From assembly GCA_050951365.1 (NCBI GenBank), contig JBMNIX010000009.1, positions 62,001 through 126,000 on the forward strand: a stretch of DNA of 64,000 bases. Reading direction: 5' to 3'. The notes beneath the pieces were generated by a model that worked only from the letters and a program-made list of their open reading frames with translations, searched no databases and was not told where the DNA came from. Source of the DNA: JAAYHG01 sp012735455 (GTDB taxonomy: Bacteria; Bacillota; DTU030; DUMP01). Shown one piece after another: positions 53,687 to 61,907 of the stretch (positions are counted from its first letter, which is position 1; each line of letters starts with the position of its first letter). The position numbers and the translations under genes were made by a program.

Positions 53687-55408
53687 CTATTTCCGTCCGC
53701 GCAGCCTACCTGTGAGTTCTCCGTGAATAAGCTGAGCCAACGTGGCGGACTCCAGTTCTTGAATGATATGCAGTCTGCCGCGCCCTCGACTACAAAGATC
53801 GGACAGAAAGCGCCGATTAGGATCTAGGCCAATACAAATCAGCTCTAACCTCATTCTGCCCAACTGTTCTGCAGCCAGGAGAGAATCTTCCGCTGGATCT
53901 CCGCTCTTCAAGGGGACAGTGGGGATGCCATCTGTAATCAGAACAACCAAAGGACGTTTCACCCTGGTAGCAGCAATGAAATTAGCAGTATCCTGTAGTG
54001 CCCTGGCCAGTGGAGTAAGTCCGTAAGCCCTGAGTGCAAGCAATTGTTCATGAATAGTTCTAAAGCCCCTGCTGAACCCCTGAGGAACAATTACATCCTG
54101 TTCTTGAAACGCTATTACCGCAACCTTGGCCCTGGTGGCAAGAACCAAATGCTCGGCTAGGAATCTTGCTGCCCGCAACCTTTCGCCCGCCATACTAGCA
54201 CTGGTGTCTAAGACTAAGATTATCTCTGCCTGCTTGTCTTCTCTAGCTGGTAGGTAGGCAATATCCTGCGCTCCTATTGTACCTGGAACACTGGCACCAA
54301 TGTACCAGTTTCTTGCCGCATTAAGAACAGTACTTGCTAAATCAATTTCACTTCCACTTACCTTTGGCATCAAGCACGGTGCAACACGCCCAGTTTGGAT
54401 GCTCCCTGGAAGAGAGGTAGCAATAGGTCTCGTTTGCCCTGTACCGTCCAATGGCATGCGACGCAACAACTGTCGAAAGCGCGCCTCCAGTTCCGGCAGT
54501 CGATTAGTCAATAGATCCCTTAGGTCCCGGCCGGCAGGGGTCAGCACAAGACGGCCGCCTTCACGTTTGACTAACTGTTTGGCCTGCAGGTATCCTAATG
54601 TGTGTTCAAGATCCCCCCAGCGCTCGAATTTCTTGACCGCCTCTTCCGCCCGTAGTGGAAGGTTAGAGAAAAGGCGGTGGAGCTCTTCAGGTGGTAACGT
54701 CTTCTGAGCTGTTCTAATGGCTTGTTCCATTTGTTCCCGCTGCGCAGCACCATCTGCAGCAGTTCCCGTCCCACTTTGCCCTGAGTCTTGTTCTTTAAGT
54801 AAGGAGTCCGTTTGACTGGCGTAAGGCGACAAGTCGGCACCCTTGCCGCTCGTACCAGCTTGCGTCGTGACGAGCACACGATCAACCTTTCGAATTTCAA
54901 CTCGCTGGTTTAGGATTTCTTCTTCGACAGCAATAACAAGTGGAACCAGCAATCCCAATGCTGATCCTTCAAGTTCTACAGCAATGTGAACATGATTAGC
55001 GTGTGCCCGCCGGACTGACTCCTTTTGGCCATAGTTTAGACTCCCGGAAACACGCCCACCACCAGTGGCCGTCTGCAGGTCCATGTGATCGAGCAAGGTC
55101 CAGGCCGCGTCTCGTTTGAAACCTATTAGGGTTTCCTTAATCCTGGCTGCCACTGCGCGATGCGCTACCTTACCTATCTCATGAAAAATATCCACGTGCA
55201 ATATGGTCCCAGGTACTTTTCGGCCATAAAAAACACACCCCGCATCAGCGCTAGTAATAACCTTTATTTGTTCAGGCCGCTCCACCTCAAGCACATGTAC
55301 GGCACGACTAATAACGGTACTTTCTCCCAGCCGAACAGCCGGGACAACCTCAAGCTTCTGCCTCAGCTGCTCGCCTAAGGACAATACCCAATCATCAGTC
55401 CTTACCAT
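53687..55408 (-). CDS. VWA-domain protein, magnesium chelatase ChlD/BchD-like
   Basis: 573 residues. The C-terminal von Willebrand A domain begins ILVLDTSASMAGERLRAARF, with the MIDAS residues D-T-S-A-S, then AYGLTPLARALQDTANFI and VVLITDGIPTVPLK. The middle is basic and proline-rich; the N-terminal 200 residues (SADAGCVFYGRKVPGTILHV) are not recognised. The gene overlaps the end of the AAA ATPase gene by 14 bases, as expected for a MoxR/BchI-type chaperone pair. No tetrapyrrole gene is nearby, so metal insertion into a porphyrin is unlikely. Confidence 0.82.
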   Translation of the reverse strand: MVRTDDWVLSLGEQLRQKLEVVPAVRLGESTVISRAVHVLEVERPEQIKVITSADAGCVFYGRKVPGTILHVDIFHEIGKVAHRAVAARIKETLIGFKRDAAWTLLDHMDLQTATGGGRVSGSLNYGQKESVRRAHANHVHIAVELEGSALGLLVPLVIAVEEEILNQRVEIRKVDRVLVTTQAGTSGKGADLSPYASQTDSLLKEQDSGQSGTGTAADGAAQREQMEQAIRTAQKTLPPEELHRLFSNLPLRAEEAVKKFERWGDLEHTLGYLQAKQLVKREGGRLVLTPAGRDLRDLLTNRLPELEARFRQLLRRMPLDGTGQTRPIATSLPGSIQTGRVAPCLMPKVSGSEIDLASTVLNAARNWYIGASVPGTIGAQDIAYLPAREDKQAEIILVLDTSASMAGERLRAARFLAEHLVLATRAKVAVIAFQEQDVIVPQGFSRGFRTIHEQLLALRAYGLTPLARALQDTANFIAATRVKRPLVVLITDGIPTVPLKSGDPAEDSLLAAEQLGRMRLELICIGLDPNRRFLSDLCSRGRGRLHIIQELESATLAQLIHGELTGRLRGRK

Positions 55409-56756
55409 CAGTCGTTTCCACCTCTGCTGTTAAGAGAGCCTGACTTGGTTCAACGGAAGCCAATGGGCGGGCCGCCTGTGGCGGAGCAACCAAAGGTACG
55501 TCTAGCGGGTCTGGGAACAAAGGATTTTGTCCCCGTCCTAGATCATCTGTACTCGTTCCAGCAGACTTCCCTTGAGGTGACCTCAGAGAAACTCTATCCG
55601 ATCCGGTCTCCGTAGCCTCCCCCGCGCCTAGACGACCACGTTGGCGCCAGCGATCCCAAAAAGACTGCCAACCTGACCAAACCTTCTGACGCGATCGGGT
55701 GTCAGACACAGCTAAACCTGGACCAGAGGCTTGCTGCGACCTTCGTGGTACACCATCGACTGTTGCATTTTCTCCCGGGCCGCCTTGTTTATCAAGCTCC
55801 GATAAAATTGTGTTTAGTTCCTCGGGCCGAACCCGGTGCCGCAAAGCTGCAGCAGCGACGGCTACAATATTCGACCACTTGACAGAAGACTGCTGCGACC
55901 AAGCAGCATGGAGCACAGCACCCACCTTCAATGCTTCCACAGATCGGAGGCTCTCAAGGTGATGGCTCAGGTAAAGTTGAGCCAAGGCGGACAGATGTTC
56001 GGGCGGGAACTCCAGCTGCCCTCGACCTTCCGTTGTTGCCGCAGCCAAGCGTGAGCGAATCACGTTGTCTAAGTCCTGTTCCTCTTTGGCTTCATGCCCT
56101 CGCCTCAATATGTTAAGTATATCCTTCATTTGTTGAGGTCGGCCCATTTGAATGACAAAGTCAAAACGGTCGGACAACTGCCGCCGAATGTCAGAGAGAG
56201 GACCCGGGTCTTCGTCGGGATTGGATGCAGCCCACACGCTTACCTCAAGGGGCAACGTAACAGGAGGTAAACCGCTTTCCTCTATTTGTACCCGGCCAGG
56301 TTTTGTTCCCATCACATCCAATAATACGTCGGTAAGTTCAGGAGAGGTATCGGCAATCCGGTTAATCTCATCAACAAAGACAATGCCCCGGTGGGCCTTA
56401 GGCAGAGTTCCCGGCAGAATTCGCGCCTCTGGTTCGCTGGAGTCCGTTAGCCTTTTTAAATCCAGCGTGCCCACCACAGTTCCCATTTTGGCGGAGTGTG
56501 ATATCTCAAGGAAGGGGCGAGGCACTGTCTCGGTCCCCAGGTTCGCAAGCTCCACTGGATTCAAACCTGCATGGAGCGGGCAGTGCGGCCTTAAGGGATG
56601 ACAGTTATAAATGCAACCCTTAACCCTTGTTATTGGCGGTAGGATAGCTTGCGCGGCACGCAGTATAGTAGTCTTCCCTGTTCCCCTAAGACCTTCCACG
56701 TGCATGTGCACCGGCCACCCTTGCAGGAGGCCAAGGATACTCAGTTCCACAAACAT
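55395..56756 (-). CDS. AAA+ ATPase, magnesium chelatase BchI/MoxR-like
   Basis: 453 visible residues. Walker A is VEGLRGTGKTTILRAAQ, Walker B HRGIVFVDEINRIADTSP, sensor WAASNPDEDPGPLSDIRRQL, with the lid at RHRVRPEELNTILSEL. A Cys/His cluster (RVKGCIYNCHPLRPHCPLHA) after Walker A could bind a metal. The last 120 residues are low-complexity linker. The ATG at 56756 has no SD. In-frame sequence upstream (LRKYTSLVRHEGNRELF) is ATPase-like and reaches a CTG at 56807 behind AGAGGAGG, so the real N terminus is longer or a frameshift hides it. Confidence 0.82.
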   Translation of the reverse strand: MFVELSILGLLQGWPVHMHVEGLRGTGKTTILRAAQAILPPITRVKGCIYNCHPLRPHCPLHAGLNPVELANLGTETVPRPFLEISHSAKMGTVVGTLDLKRLTDSSEPEARILPGTLPKAHRGIVFVDEINRIADTSPELTDVLLDVMGTKPGRVQIEESGLPPVTLPLEVSVWAASNPDEDPGPLSDIRRQLSDRFDFVIQMGRPQQMKDILNILRRGHEAKEEQDLDNVIRSRLAAATTEGRGQLEFPPEHLSALAQLYLSHHLESLRSVEALKVGAVLHAAWSQQSSVKWSNIVAVAAAALRHRVRPEELNTILSELDKQGGPGENATVDGVPRRSQQASGPGLAVSDTRSRQKVWSGWQSFWDRWRQRGRLGAGEATETGSDRVSLRSPQGKSAGTSTDDLGRGQNPLFPDPLDVPLVAPPQAARPLASVEPSQALLTAEVETTDGKD

Positions 56757-56889
56757 AAAGAGTTCCCTGTTACCTTCATGTCTTACGAGAGACGTGTACT
56801 TACGCAGAGACGGTACCTCCTCTGGACCTTATATTTCATCATCTCTCTAGCTAGTCTATCCCGCCCAGCAGTGCTTGATCCTTGGACCA

Positions 56890-56919
56890 AACACAAAAGC
56901 GCCCCTTCTTCGGGACGCT
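56890..56919 (-). terminator. Rho-independent terminator after secF
   Basis: AGCGTCCC/GGGGCGCT stem (56898-56919) with a purine loop, followed on the minus strand by TTTGTGTTT. The plus strand also has a five-T run, so it may work in both directions. Confidence 0.8.
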
Positions 56920-56949
56920 TTTTCGTCAGTACGTCTAGGCCAGAAGGCA

Positions 56950-57795
56950 TCATTTTGTTCGCCACAAATACCAAAGGGGCGAAGCCAGGAAAATAGAAGA
57001 GTACGTGCCACTAATAAGACCGATAAAGAGGGCCAAAGCGAAGACCTTGGTTGTCTCACCGCCGAATAGCAGTAAGGCAACCACAGCGAAGAGGGTCGTG
57101 GCTGAGGTATTAATAGAGCGTGTCAGGGTCTCACTGATACTCCTGTTAACTAAATCAGCCAAAGACTCTTTCCTGCTCTGTTTGAGATTTTCCCTAATAC
57201 GGTCAAATATCACAATGGTAGCGTTGATCGAGTAACCCACAATGGTGAGTATGGCTGCCACAAAGGTGCTGTCAATCTCAACGCGGAAAAGCGCGAACAG
57301 GCCTACGGTAACAAGGACATCGTGAATAAGGGCCAGGATTCCCACCACTGCAAACTTAAACTCAAAACGCAGCGCGATGTAGACAAGCATCAGAAGTGCG
57401 GAAATGGTTAGGGCAATGTAGGCGTTGTTACGCAATTCTGCGCTGATAACGCCTCCTACCCTCTCTGTGCGCAAGATTTGATAACTGCCGATCTCGTCCT
57501 CTAAGGCTGCCAAAACATCCCGGCGCGTCTCGTCACTCAGATCCCTGGTACGAATAATAAAAGTCCCTTCGTCACTCTCTTGAATATAGCTCTTTTCTAG
57601 ATTGTGGATGGCCAGAACATCCCTGATAGCGTCTATGGTTATTGCCTTATCAAATCGAAGCTGCAACAGTGTTCCTCCCTGGAAATCAATACCAAGATTC
57701 AACCCCTGAAGCAAAAGCGCAAGTAAGCCAACCAGAATTACCCCTGCAGAAAGTGCAAACCAAAGCCTACTGCGGCCCACGAAATCAAAGCGCAT
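56950..57795 (-). CDS. secF: Protein translocase subunit SecF
   Basis: 281 residues with six membrane segments. TM1 is followed by the periplasmic first domain starting LNLGIDFQGGTLLQLRFD; then ILALIHDVLVTVGLFALFRV, VGYSINATIVIFDRIRENL and SISETLTRSINTSATTLFAV. It shares an adjoining ATG with the secD stop. SecDF uses proton or sodium motive force to assist Sec export. Confidence 0.95.
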   Translation of the reverse strand: MRFDFVGRSRLWFALSAGVILVGLLALLLQGLNLGIDFQGGTLLQLRFDKAITIDAIRDVLAIHNLEKSYIQESDEGTFIIRTRDLSDETRRDVLAALEDEIGSYQILRTERVGGVISAELRNNAYIALTISALLMLVYIALRFEFKFAVVGILALIHDVLVTVGLFALFRVEIDSTFVAAILTIVGYSINATIVIFDRIRENLKQSRKESLADLVNRSISETLTRSINTSATTLFAVVALLLFGGETTKVFALALFIGLISGTYSSIFLASPLWYLWRTK

Positions 57796-59006
57796 TACCG
57801 CTCACCCCCTGTTACGCGGATCCCAATGGGCAGTCCACTGTTTATGAACAACCGGAGCATATATTTTGTCAGTGCCACTGCTGTAATCATGCTAGCAATG
57901 ATACCAAGGCCTAACGTTACTGCAAAACCGCGAATAGCCCCTGTGCCAAGATAATACAACACTACCGCAGCAATCAAGGTGGTCAAATTAGCATCAACAA
58001 CAGTAGCCATGGCTCGAGTAAAGCCCGCGTCCAGGGCAGACCGTATTGTCTTTCCGTTACGTAGCTCTTCTTTAATCCGTTCAAAGATAATCACATTGGC
58101 ATCCACCGCCATAGCAATGGAGAGAATAAATCCAGCGATCCCTGGAAGTGTGAGGACAGCTCCTAACCCTGCTAATGCCCACAATACCAGCAGAACATAA
58201 ACAGCAAGAGCTAAGTCTGCAATTAAGCCAAAGCCACGATAATAAGCCAGCATAAAAAGGACGACAGCAGAAACACCTAAGGCAAAGGCGCGCACGCTCT
58301 TGTCAATAGAATCCTGCCCCAGTGTGGGGCCCACAGTGCGGTTCTCCACAATCTCCACCTTTACTGGCAGAGCACCAGAGCGCAGAGCGATGGCGTAGCG
58401 TTGGGCCTCTTCAGCACTCGGTATCCCATTGATAACTGCCCTGCCGTTGGTGATCACATCCTGTACGACCGGCGCGGTTACAAGCTTTTGGTCCAAGAGA
58501 ATACCCAGGGGTTTTCCCAAATTTGCCTTTGTAGCTTCGGCAAACTTTTTGGCACCTTCAGGCCGAAACTCCAACTCAACCACTGGTTGGTTATTATGAT
58601 CGTAAACAAACTGAGCGTTCTTCAGATCTTTACCTGTCACCCAGACCTTGCCTGTCTCATCTACAAATTCAAGGTAAGCAGTCATCGAAAGTACCCTGAC
58701 CGCTTCTTCTGAGTCCTCCAAGCCGGGAAGTTCAACAATAATGCGGCGATTACCTTCGGGCAGGATCAGTGGTTCAGACACACCAAACTGATTGATACGA
58801 TCGTTGATGATGTTGATAACTCCTGTCACCGCCTGATTGTCCACTTTAGCCTCAGGCGTATCCACCAGATTGAGGACCAAGTGCGTACCGCCCTGGAGAT
58901 CAAGCCCCAGTTTGATTCCTTCTTTAATAGGTCTGTATGACAAGAAAGCAATAAGAGCTATCAGGAGAATAATCATCACGAGTTTAGCGACGTTCCCCCA
59001 TCTCAA
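57795..59006 (-). CDS. secD: Protein translocase subunit SecD
   Basis: About 403 residues. TM1 (AKLVMIILLIALIAFLSYRP) precedes the large first periplasmic domain (KLGLDLQGGTHLVLNLVDTP) and the P1 head, then five TM segments with LPGIAGFILSIAMAVDANVI and FERIKEELRNGKTIRSALDA. The TTG at 59006 is preferred, about ten bases after AAGGAGG. An upstream ATG at 59054 lies within a 5'-leader hairpin and adds a basic tail. Confidence 0.94.
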   Translation of the reverse strand: MRWGNVAKLVMIILLIALIAFLSYRPIKEGIKLGLDLQGGTHLVLNLVDTPEAKVDNQAVTGVINIINDRINQFGVSEPLILPEGNRRIIVELPGLEDSEEAVRVLSMTAYLEFVDETGKVWVTGKDLKNAQFVYDHNNQPVVELEFRPEGAKKFAEATKANLGKPLGILLDQKLVTAPVVQDVITNGRAVINGIPSAEEAQRYAIALRSGALPVKVEIVENRTVGPTLGQDSIDKSVRAFALGVSAVVLFMLAYYRGFGLIADLALAVYVLLVLWALAGLGAVLTLPGIAGFILSIAMAVDANVIIFERIKEELRNGKTIRSALDAGFTRAMATVVDANLTTLIAAVVLYYLGTGAIRGFAVTLGLGIIASMITAVALTKYMLRLFINSGLPIGIRVTGGER

Positions 59007-59041
59007 GACCTGTTTCCTCCTTCTTTCCTTCTTATCAAGTC

Positions 59042-59067
59042 CAAACCCGGGCATTTGCCCGGGTTTG
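59042..59067 (-). other. Perfect hairpin in the secDF leader
   Basis: CAAACCCGGGC/GCCCGGGTTTG, 11 bp with an AAAT loop, about 15-20 nt after the predicted transcription start and upstream of the secD TTG. No T run follows on the minus strand, so it is not a simple terminator; a 5' stabiliser or attenuator is possible. Confidence 0.6.
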
Positions 59068-59086
59068 GCCTCAAACGCCTTTTTTT

Positions 59087-59116
59087 ATTATAGCGAGCCT
59101 GCTAGAGGCTTGTCAA
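59087..59116 (-). promoter_or_regulatory. Sigma-A promoter of secDF
   Basis: Consensus TTGACA (59111-59116) and TATAAT (59087-59092) with an 18-base spacer, immediately after the acetyltransferase stop. Confidence 0.88.
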
Positions 59117-59133
59117 TTGAATCGTTCTTCAGC

Positions 59134-59682
59134 TTACTTGCCCGCGACCTTTCCGCGCTCTTTACTATCGTGTGTCTGTCTGTCTATGTACATCAGATAG
59201 ACATCATAGTTTTTGCCCTGGAAACGACGCCGGTTCCTCAATACCGCCTCTTTTTTGAATCCATTTCGAAGGTAGCAACGCACAGCTCGGATGTTATAGT
59301 TATAAACCCTGAGATATACTCGCTCTAGCTTAAGTTCGTAAAACGCCTTGTCTAACACGGCTTCCACTGCCGCCGTCCCGTACCCCTGGCCACGGTAGCG
59401 TGGATCCCCGATACAGATCTTAAGTTCCGCCTCTTTGGTACGCCAAGTAATCTGCCCCAACTCCACTTCACCAATGAACTTGCCTTCAACCGTTTCCAAG
59501 GCCCATAAGCGGTTTCCAGGGGTGTTCATAAGTGCCTCACAATGACTCCAGTAGGCAGTTTGCTCCCTTTCCAGGTGCAAGCCTAGAAGATAATTTAACT
59601 CTTCGTCTGCCTCCCACCCAGCCATTTGATCAAGATCTCTCTTTGTCAAGGGCCTCAAGCGCACATACGTATTGTCTGGCAC
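59134..59682 (-). CDS. GNAT family N-acetyltransferase
   Basis: About 182 residues of the RimJ/RimL/SpeG type. YVRLRPLTKRDLDQMAGWEA at the start, GEVELGQITWRTKEAELKIC, the acetyl-CoA loop GDPRYRGQGYGTAAVEAVLD and RVYNYNIRAVRCYLRNGFKK. The GTG at 59682 has a GGGAGG SD; the longer in-frame start at 59781 adds unrelated sequence. Substrate unknown. It lies between dacF and the secDF promoter. Confidence 0.9.
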   Translation of the reverse strand: MPDNTYVRLRPLTKRDLDQMAGWEADEELNYLLGLHLEREQTAYWSHCEALMNTPGNRLWALETVEGKFIGEVELGQITWRTKEAELKICIGDPRYRGQGYGTAAVEAVLDKAFYELKLERVYLRVYNYNIRAVRCYLRNGFKKEAVLRNRRRFQGKNYDVYLMYIDRQTHDSKERGKVAGK

Positions 59683-59807
59683 CGGCCTTACCTCCCGCAG
59701 AAAAAGAAATGCGCTTAAGGTATTCGCCGGTGCTTGTCCTACTCCTTTCGGTAAATTGCTCCAGAGAAGCAAGAGAATCAATTAGAGGTTCTGATTCTGT
59801 TATCCAG

Positions 59808-60953
59808 CTAGAGCAAATGCCAGCTTTTGAGTACGGCCACCAAGGGGCGGTAAACGTACCAAATAAAAGTGGTTAGAGCGCTTCTCTTAGCTGCAGACGC
59901 AGCGGCCACCAAGTCTCGTTCGGCTAGAGTCTTGCCGTCCAGCTTTACCACAACACGCCCCAGCCGCTCGCCTCGTTCCACCGGTGCCCGCAGGGTCGGC
60001 ACCTCAAGCACGCGCTCTACTCTCTCAGCGGCATCCTTATCCACCACAAGGTAAAGATCGCGCTCCACTCGAACAGGTATGGAGGCCTCGAAACCATGTG
60101 TGAGGGGCAGCCCTATCACCTCTCCCGCCTGAAAAAGGTTAAGAAGCCTGGTCTCTTGAAACCCATAGTCCAAGAGGGCTATCGCATCGCTCCAACGATC
60201 GTCGCTGTGAAGCACTACTGCCACTAGCTGACGTCCCGCTCTAGTAGCTGAAGCAACCAAACACTGGCCTGCTTCCGCAGTTGTACCTGTCTTGACACCA
60301 TCAGCACCGCTATAACTCCACAGAAGACGGTTGGTATTGTAAAAGGTCCGGCTGCCCTCCGGTCCCTTTAGTGTTTGCTCCTGCGAGCGGACTATCTCCT
60401 GAAACTTAGAATTACGCAAAGAGTAGCGGGCTATTGTCGCCAGATCATAGGCGCTGGTATAGTGGTCCGGATCCGGCAGACCATGGGGATTAACAAAGTG
60501 CGTGTCCCATGCCCCGAGAGCACGCGCTTTAGCGTTCTGCAATTGCGAAAAGCCCTTTTCACTGCCTGCAATGTGTTCAGCTATGGCAACACAAGCATCA
60601 TTCCCCGATTCCATCAACGCGCCCCAAAGGAGTGCCTCTAACGTAAGTTTTTCACCGGTTCTAAGGTAGATGGAGGAACCCTCAGTCCAGGCAGCAGAGG
60701 GGCTCACCGTAACAACATCGCTAAGGTATCCCTTTTCTAAGGCGACAATGGCAGTGAGTATCTTCGTGGTACTCGCTGGCGGGCGACGTTCATAAGGGGA
60801 ACGTCCATAGAGAATCGTACCAGTCCTGGCATCAAGTAGAACCGCCGCATCCGCTGTTATAGAAGAAGTGGCAGCCTGCACCCTGCTAGTCATCCCGACA
60901 AGGGATGCCATGGCTAGTATAACAACCAGAACTGCGACGAAACTACGTTTCAT
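59808..60953 (-). CDS. D-alanyl-D-alanine carboxypeptidase (DacF-like PBP)
   Basis: 381 residues. A signal peptide (about residues 1-28, VVILAMASLVG core, VQA cleavage region) is followed by the class A low-molecular-weight PBP domain. The catalytic S61-x-x-K64 is in RPPASTTKILTAIVALEKG, SxN is MESGNDACVAIAEH, and KTG is GVKTGTTAEAGQ. A C-terminal PBP5-like beta domain (IGLPLTHGFEASIPVRVERD) and a final amphipathic anchor follow. It trims peptidoglycan stem peptides; a sporulation role is possible but not shown. Confidence 0.94.
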   Translation of the reverse strand: MKRSFVAVLVVILAMASLVGMTSRVQAATSSITADAAVLLDARTGTILYGRSPYERRPPASTTKILTAIVALEKGYLSDVVTVSPSAAWTEGSSIYLRTGEKLTLEALLWGALMESGNDACVAIAEHIAGSEKGFSQLQNAKARALGAWDTHFVNPHGLPDPDHYTSAYDLATIARYSLRNSKFQEIVRSQEQTLKGPEGSRTFYNTNRLLWSYSGADGVKTGTTAEAGQCLVASATRAGRQLVAVVLHSDDRWSDAIALLDYGFQETRLLNLFQAGEVIGLPLTHGFEASIPVRVERDLYLVVDKDAAERVERVLEVPTLRAPVERGERLGRVVVKLDGKTLAERDLVAAASAAKRSALTTFIWYVYRPLVAVLKSWHLL

Positions 60954-60967
60954 TATTAATCCCCTCT

Positions 60968-61372
60968 TTATAAATTAGCCCCCAACACTCCACCCAGGAG
61001 ACCCGTAACTACACCTATGATTAACCGTCTCCACATGAATCCGACCGCCCCTGCTTGCGTCGGCCAGAAAACGATACCCAGATAGTAGGACAGTAGTATG
61101 AAAAGGCAGCCAGTGAAAATACCATGCAACCACCCCGAACGTCCAGCACGGCGTCCTGACACTAGGGCACCAACCAACACCGCAGAATACCCGGCAACAG
61201 CACTCAACGTAGTTAATCTCGCCTCTAGACTGCTCCGAAAAAAGATGACAGAGGCCAAAAGAATAGCAAACAAAAAATAAACCACAAACGCGAATAGTAA
61301 TCCTTTGCCTACCGCCCTGAAAGAGAAAAAGGCACCTTCCGTCCCCTGACGCGTCTTGAGCACTTTGGACAT
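60968..61372 (-). CDS. TIGR04086 family membrane protein
   Basis: About 134 residues with four hydrophobic segments (GLLFAFVVYFLFAILLASVI, AVAGYSAVLVGALVSG, GIFTGCLFILLSYYLGIVF, LIIGVVTGLLGGVLGANL). The RAGRSGWLHGIFTG loop is typical of this clostridial family, which often lies near yajC. The ATG at 61372 has AAGGAG eight bases upstream. Function unknown. Confidence 0.82.
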   Translation of the reverse strand: MSKVLKTRQGTEGAFFSFRAVGKGLLFAFVVYFLFAILLASVIFFRSSLEARLTTLSAVAGYSAVLVGALVSGRRAGRSGWLHGIFTGCLFILLSYYLGIVFWPTQAGAVGFMWRRLIIGVVTGLLGGVLGANL

Positions 61373-61445
61373 CTCCACCACTCCTTCGATAATGCACCTG
61401 TGCTAATGTACGCTTCTGACTCTGCCCTCATGACTGTTTGTGGAC

Positions 61446-61507
61446 ACAAAAAAGCTGCCAAGAACCTGTAGGCATGTTAGCTACTAACCTACACCATTCT
61501 TGACAGC
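61446..61507 (-). terminator. Rho-independent terminator after yajC
   Basis: A long hairpin: GCTGTCAAGAA pairs with TTCTTGGCAGC (61497-61507 with 61454-61464, one G-U), with an inner GTAGG/CCTAC stem, followed by TTTTTTG on the minus strand. It ends the queA-tgt-yajC unit. Confidence 0.9.
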
Positions 61508-61532
61508 ATCTTGCGTTGCTTCCTCGCCTGGG

Positions 61533-61850
61533 CTACTCTTTCTTCTCCTCTTGGGCTGTATCTCCCTTCGGTTCTTTAACCTTAGCCTCCTTAAGAACGT
61601 AACCCACAGCCTCACGGTTCATCTTCAGTTCAAGGTTGTCGCTCACCTTAAGCTTAACAGTTTGATCCCGCACTTCGGTTAGGGTGCCATGGATACCGCC
61701 AATGGAAACAACCTTGTCACCCTTTTTCAGGCCAGCCAACATCTGCATACGCTCCTTGCGCTGCTTTTGTTGTGGCCGGATAATCATAAACCAAAAAACA
61801 GCGAAGACAATTATCATGGGTAGAAGACCAGCTAACTGCTCTGACGACAC
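61533..61850 (-). CDS. yajC: Preprotein translocase subunit YajC
   Basis: 105 residues: one N-terminal TM (LAGLLPMIIVFAVFWFMII), then the hallmark RPQQKQRKERMQMLAGLKKG, DKVVSIGGIHGTLTEV and a lysine-rich tail. YajC associates with SecDF; here secDF is 2.5 kb downstream in a separate unit. Confidence 0.95.
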   Translation of the reverse strand: MSSEQLAGLLPMIIVFAVFWFMIIRPQQKQRKERMQMLAGLKKGDKVVSIGGIHGTLTEVRDQTVKLKVSDNLELKMNREAVGYVLKEAKVKEPKGDTAQEEKKE

Positions 61851-61907
61851 TTAGACCCCTCCTCACTAGACTTAGTATAAACTTCGCCAAGCCGATGAAA
61901 AACCCTC

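Noticed and set aside
61382..61532. Possible SCIFF peptide (scfA) between the TIGR04086 gene and yajC, a common site in Clostridia
   Set aside because: The gap holds only a terminator and a leader; no cysteine-rich 45-residue frame is present.
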